This document shows positions 56,194 to 64,000 of a stretch of DNA of 64,000 nt, one piece after another (within the stretch, counting starts at the first letter, position 1; the number at the start of each line of letters is the position of its first letter). The notes beneath the pieces were generated by a model. It searched no databases. It saw only the letters and a list, made by a program, of their open reading frames with translations, and was not told the origin of the DNA. The DNA comes from JBLIKP01 sp047635375 (GTDB lineage Bacteria; Bacteroidota; Bacteroidia; Sphingobacteriales; Sphingobacteriaceae), in the NCBI GenBank assembly GCA_047635375.1, contig JBLIKP010000002.1, positions 1-64,000 of the forward strand, read 5' to 3'. A program made the position numbers and the translations under genes.

Positions 56194-56268
56194 TCGGGGT
56201 GGCAGGATTCGAACCTGCGACCTCCTGCTCCCAAAGCAGGCGCGATAACCGGGCTACGCTACACCCCG
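56194..56268 (-). tRNA. tRNA-Pro (TGG)
   Basis: Minus-strand cloverleaf with acceptor CGGGGTG/CACCCCG, D arm AGCGTAGCCCGGTTATCGC, anticodon stem CCTGC/GCAGG with loop TTTGGGA (anticodon TGG), and T arm GCAGGTTCGAATCCTGC. Length 75; CCA is not encoded. It is 8 bases from the tRNA-Arg gene. Confidence 0.95.
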
Positions 56269-56286
56269 AACTAGGGTAAAACCTCG

Positions 56287-56375
56287 CGGAGAGAGGGGGA
56301 TTCGAACCCCCGGAACCGATTTCTCAGTTCAACAGTTTAGCAAACTGACCCTTTCAGCCACTCAGGCACCTCTCC
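56287..56375 (-). tRNA. tRNA-Ser (GCT)
   Basis: Minus-strand type II tRNA: acceptor GGAGAGG, D arm GCCTGAGTGGCTGAAAGGG, anticodon arm CAGT-TTGCTAA-ACTG (anticodon GCT), a long variable arm (about 18 bases, GAACTGAGAAATCGGTTC), and T arm GGGGGTTCGAATCCCCC. Discriminator G, length 89, CCA not encoded. It is the first gene of the cluster, about 5 bases after the expected transcription start. Confidence 0.95.
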
Positions 56376-56385
56376 GATTGGACTG

Positions 56386-56415
56386 CAAATATAGGGTGCT
56401 TTATTTAAACTTCAA
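56386..56415 (-). promoter_or_regulatory. Promoter of the tRNA cluster
   Basis: On the minus strand TTG at 56415-56413 and TATATTTG at 56393-56386 are separated by 19 bases, a perfect match to the Bacteroidota consensus. The predicted start lies near 56380, about 5 bases ahead of tRNA-Ser. Confidence 0.82.
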
Positions 56416-57054
56416 AATAGCTAGAGCAAAAAAAACTACAATTTTATTTAAAAACCCGCTTTTTTGCTTAGCCAAGTTGATCTTTGTTCTTCTTAATTAT
56501 TGTAGGTCAAATCTTTACTGAAAATGTATAGTGTTTTAATTAATTGAAAAAAAAAATAAAAAATTAAAGCCTAATTTTACTTAGGCTTATAATGCGGGTA
56601 ATTCAAGTTTCGTGACCGACGCTTTTAGGTTGTAAATAAATCTTTTATTACTGGTTTATCTTAAGATTCATTTTGAAGTATTATTAAAATTTAAATAAAA
56701 ATATCGTCTAGTATGCTTGATGGAAAATTGAAAGAAAATATTTCAATGGAGTGTCGGTACCGACCTATTTAGCTCTGAAACTATATTCTTTTCCTGAGGG
56801 TTACGGTAATGTTTTTTGACTTGTCAGTCTAAATCGGATTTTAAATGGCTATAAATTTTAAGGATATTTTGAAGCAAAAAAAAGGAGGGTACTCCGTAGT
56901 ATTCTCCTTTTTGCTTAACCAGAATAGCTTGTTTTTTTTAACTCTACTAAAAGTTTGTTCTGAACTATTAATTAGTGTTTAAAAATCTACTAGTTCTTAA
57001 ATAGTAAAACATTTACAATTCACTATTAAAAAGTATCACGCCAAACCCTTGAGA
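56416..57054. other. Gene-free region with hairpins
   Basis: I see no protein gene in these 639 AT-rich bases. They hold: a hairpin AAGCCTAA...TTAGGCTT at 56567-56588 with an A-rich left flank (a terminator shape for the minus strand); TTGAAA-N7-TTTCAA at 56728-56746; a perfect 12-base palindrome GTCGGTACCGAC at 56753-56764; and a strong terminator at 56878-56912. A small RNA or a decayed gene is possible. I find no clean promoter inside. Confidence 0.45.
56878..56912. terminator. Orphan terminator hairpin
   Basis: AAAAGGAGGGTACT, a CCGT loop and AGTATTCTCCTTTT form a 14-pair stem (two G-T pairs) with A and T runs on the two sides. No gene ends next to it on the plus strand; on the minus strand the PgpH-like gene ends about 140 bases away, at 57055. 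Confidence 0.7.
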
Positions 57055-59148
57055 CTAGATTATTTTTTTTTGATCTGGATATTCTATTCGTACATGATAA
57101 ATGCTATAAAGCATTTTCTTTAGGATTTTGGTGACTTTGGTTAAATCGCCAAGTGTTATGTTGGCATTAATCAATTGTTTCTGATTCATTTTAGATTCTA
57201 TAATTCGGTCTACCGTTGAATTTATTGCTTCGGCGTCTGGGTCCTTAAGGGACCTTGAGGCTGCTTCTACCGAATCTGCTAGCATTAATACAGCGGTCTC
57301 CTTTGTGAATGGAATAGGACCTGGGTAGATGAATTTTTTTTCGTCTACAAATTCTTCAGGGAAATTTTTCAGGTAATTTTGATAAAAATATTCAACTCTT
57401 GTATTGCCATGGTGAGTTTTAATAAAATCAATTAAGCACTCTGGTAGACCTGCCTCTTCAGCCATTTCTATTCCATCATAAACATGGTTTATTATTATTT
57501 CGGCACTTTTATCAAATGAAAGTTTGTCGTGAGGATTTCTTTCTTTTTGCTGATTCTCAATAAAATATTCCGGATGAGCCATTTTACCTATATCATGGTA
57601 AAGGGCTCCTGCTCTTACCAAAATAGGATTTCCTCCAATAGCATAAATTGCAGCCTCAGCTAAATTTGCCACTTGCAATGAATGTTGAAACGTACCTGGG
57701 GCTTTGAATGAAAGCTCCCTTAATAATGGATTGTTTGCATTGGTTAACTCCAATAATGTCATATCTGAGGTTATCCCAAAAAGCCTTTCAAAAAGGTATA
57801 TTAATGGGTAGGCAAGTAGGGATAATACTACACTTACAAAAAACCAACTAACATTTCTCCAAGGAACGGTTAAGATATCCCCCGACTTTATTAATGATAA
57901 TCCCGTAAAACATAAAGCATAGGTTGCAAAAATAAATCCAGCAGAAAAGAAGTACTGACTCCTTTTGGAGACATTCACCATGCTGAAAATACTTACCACT
58001 CCAGCCACAAATTGATAAAAAATAAATTCAAATCCGTTTGGCATTGAAAATCCAAGAATTAGAATAATTATTAAATGGATAAACAATGCTATCCTAGAAT
58101 CAAACAATACCCGAATAATTATGGGAACCAAACAATAGGGTAGAAGATAGACCGACGGTAGATTAAATTTTAAAGCCCAAGTTACCATCACAATCATACT
58201 GGTTATAATGAGTAGGATTAAGAATAAGGATCTAGTTGAATTGTATAGGTCTTGTCGAATAAAGAATAAAAACAACCCTAAGATGGTAATTAATAGGGTT
58301 ACAATAATTAACCTCCCAGCATTTACTCCAAAGGTTTTTTGAGAAATCCCAGAGTTTTGAGCGATTTCCTCCTCAAGATTTTGAAGCATTCTATATTTTT
58401 CAGGTGTAATTCTGTCACCTGTGGAAATAATAACCTCACCTTTTTGAATTAATCCTTCGGTTTCTGGCAAGAACTCAAGTTGTTGGGTAATTAATAAGGT
58501 TGTTAGTATTGAATCAAATTCAAAATTAGGTTCAAGCTTTGTATTAATCACTGAGATTAATGCAACCTTATCACTTTCATCGATTACTTGAGAAATTCTA
58601 CCTTTTAAAAATTGACCAATGCTTTCCTTAGTTATTAATGAGCCAATGTTTTTCCTATAGGTTTGCTTGTTTTTAAGGATTTCAATTACTGTTATTTTTC
58701 CTTGATGGCTTTGGTCAATCTTAAAATAACCTTGATCCAATATTTCTTTAGTTAGCCGAGCACCTTCCTCTAATATGGTTCCATACTCGATCCGTTGCGA
58801 TTCAATAGATGAGTTCAATTCTAGGTTTCGTTTCAGCTCATTTTTTATCCTAAAAACCTCTTTAGAAGCATTTAAATCAGATCTTTTATAAATAGGAAGG
58901 GTAGAGGATGATATTTCATTCTTCTCCTCATTTAATTGGGAAGGTGATTTTTTTAAAGCATAATCAAATGGGGAGGTTAATGTGGAATGTCTCCATGTTT
59001 TTCCTTTTTCGTATTCATATTGAAATCGTTCTCCCTTGGGAAGTACAAAATGAATAACTGCGATAGTTAAAACAATCAGCAGAATGCGGACTATTTGAGC
59101 ATATTTTATTACCAAGTTTTGCCCTAATGGCGAAAGCTTAAAATTCAT
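57055..59148 (-). CDS. 7TM-HD family phosphodiesterase (PgpH-like)
   Basis: The 697-residue membrane protein has an N-terminal helix (about 20-40), an extracytoplasmic 7TMR-HD domain (about 45-270), seven membrane helices (about 280-470) and a cytoplasmic HD domain. The metal-binding HD motif is in GALYHDIGKMAHPEYF (about 515-530), with FQHSLQVANLAEAA before it and IKTHHGNTRVEYFY after it. In Firmicutes and related bacteria this build (PgpH) breaks down cyclic di-AMP; the same role is probable here. A TAACTTTG element at 59172-59179 on the minus strand may be its -7 site. It is divergent from the thiolase gene. Confidence 0.9.
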   Translation of the reverse strand: MNFKLSPLGQNLVIKYAQIVRILLIVLTIAVIHFVLPKGERFQYEYEKGKTWRHSTLTSPFDYALKKSPSQLNEEKNEISSSTLPIYKRSDLNASKEVFRIKNELKRNLELNSSIESQRIEYGTILEEGARLTKEILDQGYFKIDQSHQGKITVIEILKNKQTYRKNIGSLITKESIGQFLKGRISQVIDESDKVALISVINTKLEPNFEFDSILTTLLITQQLEFLPETEGLIQKGEVIISTGDRITPEKYRMLQNLEEEIAQNSGISQKTFGVNAGRLIIVTLLITILGLFLFFIRQDLYNSTRSLFLILLIITSMIVMVTWALKFNLPSVYLLPYCLVPIIIRVLFDSRIALFIHLIIILILGFSMPNGFEFIFYQFVAGVVSIFSMVNVSKRSQYFFSAGFIFATYALCFTGLSLIKSGDILTVPWRNVSWFFVSVVLSLLAYPLIYLFERLFGITSDMTLLELTNANNPLLRELSFKAPGTFQHSLQVANLAEAAIYAIGGNPILVRAGALYHDIGKMAHPEYFIENQQKERNPHDKLSFDKSAEIIINHVYDGIEMAEEAGLPECLIDFIKTHHGNTRVEYFYQNYLKNFPEEFVDEKKFIYPGPIPFTKETAVLMLADSVEAASRSLKDPDAEAINSTVDRIIESKMNQKQLINANITLGDLTKVTKILKKMLYSIYHVRIEYPDQKKII

Positions 59149-59300
59149 CGAAAGGGAAATTTTATTTACACCAAAGTTATAATTATTAATCTATTGGACC
59201 CGCGCTGGTTTTTAATATTGATAACACGTCAAAAACCATTAACTTGCGCCTTCATTTTTACTGCCAATTATTAAAAATACATCAATAAAATTTCAAAAGA

Positions 59301-60476
59301 ATGAACGAAGTATATATTGTTGGAGCTGCGAGAACTCCAATTGGAAGTTTCGGCGGAAGCCTTGCAACTGTTTCTGCAACAAAATTAGGTGCTACTGCCA
59401 TTAAAGGTGCTTTAGCTAAAGCAGGAATTGACGCGAAAGAAGTTCAAGAAGTTATCATGGGTAATGTAATGAGCGCTAATCTTGGTCAGGCTCCTGCTCG
59501 TCAAGCAGCTATGTTTGCAGGAATCGATCATTCCGCTCCGTGTACAACTGTGAATAAAGTTTGTGCCTCAGGTACCAAAGCTATCATGTTAGCTGCGCAG
59601 TCAATTATGTTAGGTCATAATGATGTGGTTGTTGCTGGTGGTATGGAAAATATGTCAAGTGTTCCTCATTACTTTCCTCAAGCTAGGACAGGTATTAAAT
59701 TAGGTGATGGAAAAATTGTTGACGGATTAGTGAAAGACGGCCTTTGGGATGTTTATAATGATTACCACATGGGTAATGCTGCTGAGCTTTGTGCTAAAGA
59801 ATGCGGAATTACTCGTGAAGACCAAGATAACTTCGCAATTGAGTCATATAAAAAATCGGCGCAAGCCTGGGATGCTGGAAATTTTGATAACGAAGTAGTT
59901 CCTGTTGAGATTGAAACAAGAAAAGGAACTATTACTGTTGCAAAGGACGAAGAGTATTCAAATGTGAAATTTGATAAAATCCCTCAATTACGTCCTGTTT
60001 TTCAAAAGGATGGGACTGTAACAGCAGCAAATGCGAGTACATTAAATGATGGCGCAGCAGCGTTGGTGTTAATGAGCAAAGCAAGAATGGAAGCTTTAGG
60101 CTTAAAACCGATTGCTAAAATCACGGGATTTGCCGATGCAGCACAAGCTCCTGAATGGTTCACTACTGCTCCTTCAAAAGCTATCCCGAAAGCGATTTCA
60201 ATGGCTGGAATTTCAGCTTCAGATGTTGATTTCTACGAAATTAACGAAGCATTTTCAGTTGTTTCTTTGGCTAACAACAAAGAATTAAATCTTGACAATG
60301 CTAAAGTAAACGCCTTCGGTGGTGCGGTGTCTCTTGGTCATCCATTAGGGTGCTCAGGTGCAAGAATCGTAGTTACTTTATTGTCTGTCCTTGCTCAAAA
60401 GGGCGGAAAAGTTGGAGTTGCCGGAATTTGTAACGGTGGAGGTGGTGCTTCAGCCCTTGTGGTTGAAATGGCCTAA
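59301..60476 (+). CDS. Acetyl-CoA C-acyltransferase (thiolase)
   Basis: The 391-residue enzyme joins two acetyl-CoA or cleaves 3-ketoacyl-CoA. The catalytic set is complete: Cys88 in VNKVCASGTKA, NEAFSVVSLA, the His in GGAVSLGHPLGCSGARI (about 340-356), and the second Cys in GICNGGGGASA near 376. Length and start (MNEVYIVGAARTPIGSFGGS) match the acetoacetyl-CoA thiolase branch, but a beta-oxidation role is also possible. A TTG-N19-TAACTTG element at 59218-59246 is a plausible promoter. It is followed by an unrelated exported protein gene. Confidence 0.93.
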   Translation: MNEVYIVGAARTPIGSFGGSLATVSATKLGATAIKGALAKAGIDAKEVQEVIMGNVMSANLGQAPARQAAMFAGIDHSAPCTTVNKVCASGTKAIMLAAQSIMLGHNDVVVAGGMENMSSVPHYFPQARTGIKLGDGKIVDGLVKDGLWDVYNDYHMGNAAELCAKECGITREDQDNFAIESYKKSAQAWDAGNFDNEVVPVEIETRKGTITVAKDEEYSNVKFDKIPQLRPVFQKDGTVTAANASTLNDGAAALVLMSKARMEALGLKPIAKITGFADAAQAPEWFTTAPSKAIPKAISMAGISASDVDFYEINEAFSVVSLANNKELNLDNAKVNAFGGAVSLGHPLGCSGARIVVTLLSVLAQKGGKVGVAGICNGGGGASALVVEMA

Positions 60477-60513
60477 TTATACTACAATTAATTTTTAGAA
60501 GTTATAAAGTAAT

Positions 60514-61431
60514 ATGAGACTAATTAAGTTCATAATACTAAGCGTTGGAATCTGTGCCTATTGCGGTTTATCTGCAAAAGCGCAGATTCCTACTTTTAGC
60601 CCAAAGCTCTATGTTTTTCAAGATTCACTCACGAACCTTGGAAAAAAGATGCTTAATGACACCGAAGGCTTAGAAAGAAAAAATGCAACCTACCTGTTTA
60701 TTAAAACATTAGTTAGCGCGTTAAAGCTTCCTAATTCATTCGATTTTCCTTTTGATTCAATAAAATATGTAGCAATAATCAATTCCCCTGATAATTCGTT
60801 CCGCATATTTAATTGGCACCATTTAAATGACGATAAAACTTATCGTTATTATGGGGCAATTCAAGTAAATAACGCGGAAAAATTGGAGCTGTACCCCTTA
60901 GTGGATTATTCCCCTTTTATTTCCGAATTGGAGGATACTGTCACAAATAATGGAAAATGGTTTGGCGCACATTATTATGAAATAATCCCTAAAAAATACA
61001 AGGGTGATAAGAATTACATTCTTTTAGGATGGAAAGGAAATTCTCGTCAATTAACTCAAAAGGTGATTGAGGTGCTTTCCTTTAATGAAAATGGAAAGCC
61101 GATTTTTGGTGCACCTATTTTTAATCATAATAAAAAGACTAAGTCAAGGGTTGTATTTCAATTCACTTCCAATGCAAACATGCTATTAAGATATGATGAA
61201 GACGAGGATCGTATTATTTTCGATCATCTTTCACCACCAAATCCTAATACTACGGGAATGTTTGAAACTTATGGACCAGATTTAAGTTACGACGCATTGG
61301 AATATAAAAGGGGACAATGGACCCATATTGAAAACTTGGATCTAAGAAATAAGAAAAATCGATTGGATAAATTTAAACCAGGATCATTAAAGGAGAAATC
61401 TGACTCTGAAAGTAAGTTTTACCTGGATTAA
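60514..61431 (+). CDS. Exported protein of unknown function
   Basis: The 305-residue protein has a signal peptide (about 1-24, CGLSAKAQ). The mature part contains TYLFIKTLVSALKLPNSFDF, a Pro/Asp-rich FDSIKYVAIINSPDNSFRIF, and HLNDDKTYRYYGAIQVNN, then ILLGWKGNSRQLTQKVIEVL. I recall similar proteins in other Bacteroidota as conserved hypothetical genes, but know no function. The C-terminal tail is basic and low-complexity (RNKKNRLDKFKPGSLKEK). No T9SS sorting domain is seen, so it probably stays in the periplasm or outer membrane. It lies between a thiolase and a peptidase gene, which says little about its job. Confidence 0.75.
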   Translation: MRLIKFIILSVGICAYCGLSAKAQIPTFSPKLYVFQDSLTNLGKKMLNDTEGLERKNATYLFIKTLVSALKLPNSFDFPFDSIKYVAIINSPDNSFRIFNWHHLNDDKTYRYYGAIQVNNAEKLELYPLVDYSPFISELEDTVTNNGKWFGAHYYEIIPKKYKGDKNYILLGWKGNSRQLTQKVIEVLSFNENGKPIFGAPIFNHNKKTKSRVVFQFTSNANMLLRYDEDEDRIIFDHLSPPNPNTTGMFETYGPDLSYDALEYKRGQWTHIENLDLRNKKNRLDKFKPGSLKEKSDSESKFYLD

Positions 61432-61581
61432 TCAATCTTTTAATTATAGAATTTTCCCTTAAGATTAATTCTTGAGTAGCCTTACTGTGCATCCATATTT
61501 TGACAGCCCAAATTTCATAATTTTCATGGAATAACCTAATTTGGTCAATTGGAAATTAAACCCCACATCAAAAAATAATAA

Positions 61582-63780
61582 ATGAAAAGAATATTCCTAT
61601 TTGGATGGCTAATGTGTTTAGCTATTATTTCGGCAACAGCCCAATCTACTCAGCTTATTGAACCAACACTAGACGATATTTTTTCGAATGGCACATTTAG
61701 GGCCAAAATGGTTTATGGTCTTATACCTTTAAATGATGGCGAGAAATACGCAACTATGGAGCGTGGGGAAAATGGCACTACTAGTATTGTTGCTTGGTCT
61801 TATAAAACAGGAAAAGTGGTGGATACGCTTGTAAGCGGAACCACGCTTAAAAAATTAAATGATGGTGAAGCCATTCGTTTTTTTAATTATAAATTCAGTG
61901 CCGACGAAAATAAGGTGCTTTTAGGAACTGATCGTGAACAAATTTATCGCCATAGCACCCGTGAAAACAATTACGTTTTCAACTTAGAGACAAAAAAACT
62001 TAGTGCCTTAAGTGAAAAAGGTAAACAAAGCTTCGCCGACTTTAACCCACTTGGAAATAAGGTTGCCTTTGTAAGGAACAATAATCTTTTTATTAAGGAT
62101 TTAACTACCAAAAGTGAAAAACAAATTACCGAAGATGGTGAATGGAATAAGATATTAAATGGTGGAACTGACTGGGTTTACGAAGAAGAGTTCGCATTTA
62201 CAAAAGCTTGGTTCTGGTCACCTAGCGGGAAGAAAATTGCATTCTACAAATTTGATGAGGAAAGGGTAAAGCAGTTTAACATGGCAATGTATGGTGAGCT
62301 TTATCCAAAAGATTATGAATTTAAATATCCTAAAGCTGGTGAAGATAATGCCATTGTAAGCATTCACCTTTATGATATGGTTTCAGGTAAAACCACTTCA
62401 GTAGATATAGGCTCAGAAACTAACCAATACATTCCAAGAATGCAGTGGACACGTGATGAAAACATGTTATGTGTACGAAGAATGAATCGCTGGCAGAATA
62501 AATTGGAATTTTTAATGGTAGATGCTAAAACTGGGAAATCAAAAGTTATCCTAACAGAAGAAAACAAAGCATATATCGATATTAACGACAATGTTTTTTT
62601 CCTTGAAGATGGTAATTCTTTTATTTTAACTAGTGAAAAAGATGGTTTTAACCATGTTTTCCTTTATGATATGGAGGGAAATCAAATTTCTCAATTGACA
62701 AAAGGAAGGCATGAGGTAACAGACTTCTATGGAATTAATGAGAAAAAAGGAATGGTGTTTTACCAAGCAGCTTTCCCAACGCCAATGGATCGTGCGGTTT
62801 TTAGTGCAAAACTAAACGGAAAAGGAAGTGAGCTTATTTCAAAAGAAGGTGGTACAACAACATCAAGCTTTAGCAATGATTTTTCTTATTCAATGAATTA
62901 TTACAGCAATGCTAATAACCCTTATGTTATATCGGTAAATGATTCTAAAGGAAAAGTGGTCCGTGAAATTGAGAACAACAAAGAGTTGAAAGAGAAAATG
63001 GCGGGCTATAAACTTGGGAAGAAAGAGTTTTTAACCATAGAAACCACCTTAGGCGATAAATTAAATGCCTGGATGGTAAAGCCTTTAGACTTTGATAAAA
63101 ATAAAAAGTACCCAGTGATGATGTATGTATATGGTGGGCCAGGTTCACAAACTGTACAAAATCGTTGGGGAGGTTCTCGCGACTTATGGAATCAAATGTT
63201 AGCCAATGAAGGGTACATTGTGGTTTCGGTTGACAATCGCGGAACTGGAGGAAGAGGTGAAGCATTCAAAAAATCCACCTACTTAAACTTGGGAAAACTT
63301 GAAGCTATCGATCAAATCGAAGCAGGAAAGTGGTTGGCAAAACAATCTTACGTTGATGCTGGAAGAATAGGAATTTGGGGATGGAGTTTTGGAGGATATA
63401 TGTCGTCTCTTTGTATCGCTAAAGGTGCTGATGTGTTTAAAATGGCGATTGCCGTTGCTCCCGTAACTACATGGAGATTCTATGATACTATTTATACTGA
63501 AAGGTACCTAAGAACTCCACAAGAGAATCCAGAAGGGTATGATGATAATTCTCCAATTAACTTTGTAAAGGATATTAAAGGCAAATACATGATTATACAT
63601 GGTCTTGCTGACGATAACGTTCATTTTCAAAATGCAGCCGAAATGGTAATGGAATTGGTTAATAATAACATCCCTTTTGATTCTGGTTATTATCCTAACA
63701 AAAGCCATAGTATTAGCGGAGGGAAAACCTCTCTTCATTTATATACAAAAATGACAAACTATATTAAGGACAACCTTTAA
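61582..63780 (+). CDS. Exported DPP-IV-like S9 prolyl peptidase
   Basis: The 732-residue enzyme removes dipeptides, usually X-Pro, from peptide N-termini. It has a signal peptide (about 1-20, ISATAQS), an eight-bladed propeller domain with the substrate-binding double Glu in DWVYEEEFAF (about 196-205), and a C-terminal alpha/beta hydrolase. The catalytic Ser is in GWSFGGYMSS (about 600-609), Asp in ADDNVHFQN and His in NKSHSISGG. Such peptidases sit in the periplasm of Bacteroidota and serve peptide use. Length and motifs are normal. It ends at a terminator. Confidence 0.95.
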   Translation: MKRIFLFGWLMCLAIISATAQSTQLIEPTLDDIFSNGTFRAKMVYGLIPLNDGEKYATMERGENGTTSIVAWSYKTGKVVDTLVSGTTLKKLNDGEAIRFFNYKFSADENKVLLGTDREQIYRHSTRENNYVFNLETKKLSALSEKGKQSFADFNPLGNKVAFVRNNNLFIKDLTTKSEKQITEDGEWNKILNGGTDWVYEEEFAFTKAWFWSPSGKKIAFYKFDEERVKQFNMAMYGELYPKDYEFKYPKAGEDNAIVSIHLYDMVSGKTTSVDIGSETNQYIPRMQWTRDENMLCVRRMNRWQNKLEFLMVDAKTGKSKVILTEENKAYIDINDNVFFLEDGNSFILTSEKDGFNHVFLYDMEGNQISQLTKGRHEVTDFYGINEKKGMVFYQAAFPTPMDRAVFSAKLNGKGSELISKEGGTTTSSFSNDFSYSMNYYSNANNPYVISVNDSKGKVVREIENNKELKEKMAGYKLGKKEFLTIETTLGDKLNAWMVKPLDFDKNKKYPVMMYVYGGPGSQTVQNRWGGSRDLWNQMLANEGYIVVSVDNRGTGGRGEAFKKSTYLNLGKLEAIDQIEAGKWLAKQSYVDAGRIGIWGWSFGGYMSSLCIAKGADVFKMAIAVAPVTTWRFYDTIYTERYLRTPQENPEGYDDNSPINFVKDIKGKYMIIHGLADDNVHFQNAAEMVMELVNNNIPFDSGYYPNKSHSISGGKTSLHLYTKMTNYIKDNL

Positions 63781-63801
63781 TATTAGCACCTTATAAATTG
63801 A

Positions 63802-63829
63802 GCCGATTCGAAAGAATCGGCATTTTTTA
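63802..63829 (+). terminator. Terminator after the DPP-IV-like gene
   Basis: GCCGATTC, a GAAA tetraloop and GAATCGGC form a compact 8-pair stem followed by ATTTTTTA, 21 bases after the peptidase stop. Confidence 0.9.
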
Positions 63830-64000
63830 TGCAAATTTAAAAAAGTGTGGCGTGGTATTTGTAATTATATTAATCATAACAAAATTAATATAAATGCTCC
63901 TAATCGCCCCGGTTTGCAAGAAATAAACGAAATTATTGAACGGTTAAATCGGTCGATAAAAAATCAATTGAAAGTAAATTAAGCCAAAGCATCCAACATT

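Noticed and set aside
55968..56274. Short plus-strand reading frames across the tRNA cluster
   Set aside because: They are antisense translations of tRNA-Pro and tRNA-Arg, a common annotation artefact.
63830..63980. Open plus-strand stretch ending at 63980 (NAPNRPGLQEINEIIERLNRS)
   Set aside because: It has no start codon and runs back into the terminator; the composition is that of AT-rich intergenic DNA.
63982..64000. Possible last codons of a minus-strand gene ending Met-Leu-Asp-Ala-Leu-Ala-stop
   Set aside because: Only six codons are visible at the window edge, too few to support a call.

Overview
The window is a chromosomal segment of a low-GC member of the Bacteroidota, probably from the Flavobacteriales/Cytophagales side of the phylum. 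The evidence is a SusC/SusD pair, a large secreted protein with a C-terminal type IX secretion (T9SS) sorting domain, a DPP-IV-like S9 peptidase, several DUF-type exported proteins known mainly from this phylum, and two clean promoters of the Bacteroidota form TTG-N19-TAnnTTTG (1392-1421 on +, 56386-56415 on -). Genus cannot be named from the sequence alone. I see no phage, insertion sequence, CRISPR array or defence island; most of the window is core metabolism, envelope and translation/replication housekeeping.

Layout. 1-1298 (-): a cut-off exported helix-hairpin-helix protein and a predicted outer-membrane barrel protein. 1448-4258: a membrane pyrophosphatase whose C-terminus carries an extra YceI domain. 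4633-9209: a SusC/SusD nutrient-uptake pair. 9292-16746: universal stress protein, then a run of glycosyltransferase, ECF sigma factor, rsmG, mgtE, TANGO2-like protein, a small HsdR-N-like nuclease-fold protein, holA and an EVE-domain protein. 16757-23379 (-): thioesterase, nitroreductase, the T9SS cargo protein, a TlpA-like thioredoxin and a MATE transporter. 23416-24555 (-): two adjacent broken envelope genes, the first resembling PagL-type lipid A deacylases. 24635-30646: a DnaQ-like exonuclease, mtaB, lgt, gtrA, an inositol monophosphatase and convergent purB.

30832-38020 is a multidrug-efflux locus: two tandem related TetR-type regulators, then TolC, a lipoprotein adaptor and an RND pump, with good inverted repeats in front of both regulators. 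38119-45257 is a complete thiamine operon (thiS-thiC-tenI/thiE-like-thiD-thiE-thiG-thiH-thiF/rhodanese) headed by a clear TPP riboswitch. 45263-51176 holds a tiny glycine-rich membrane ORF, a fatty-acid desaturase, htpG, a LytTR regulator with a degenerate receiver, and a Kef-type antiporter. 51292-55951 is the threonine operon thrA-thrB-thrC. 55991-56375 is a minus-strand tRNA cluster (Ser-GCT, Pro-TGG, Arg-TCT) with its own promoter and terminator and a tRNA-like remnant behind it. 56416-57054 is gene-free but carries hairpins. 57055-63780 holds a 7TM-HD (PgpH-like) phosphodiesterase, a thiolase, an unknown exported protein and the DPP-IV-like peptidase.

No obviously new multi-gene system stands out. 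The most interesting items are the HppA-YceI fusion, the nested promoter/operator of the second TetR gene, the pair of decaying outer-membrane genes, the pseudo-receiver LytTR protein, and the unexplained hairpin-bearing gap at 56416-57054.
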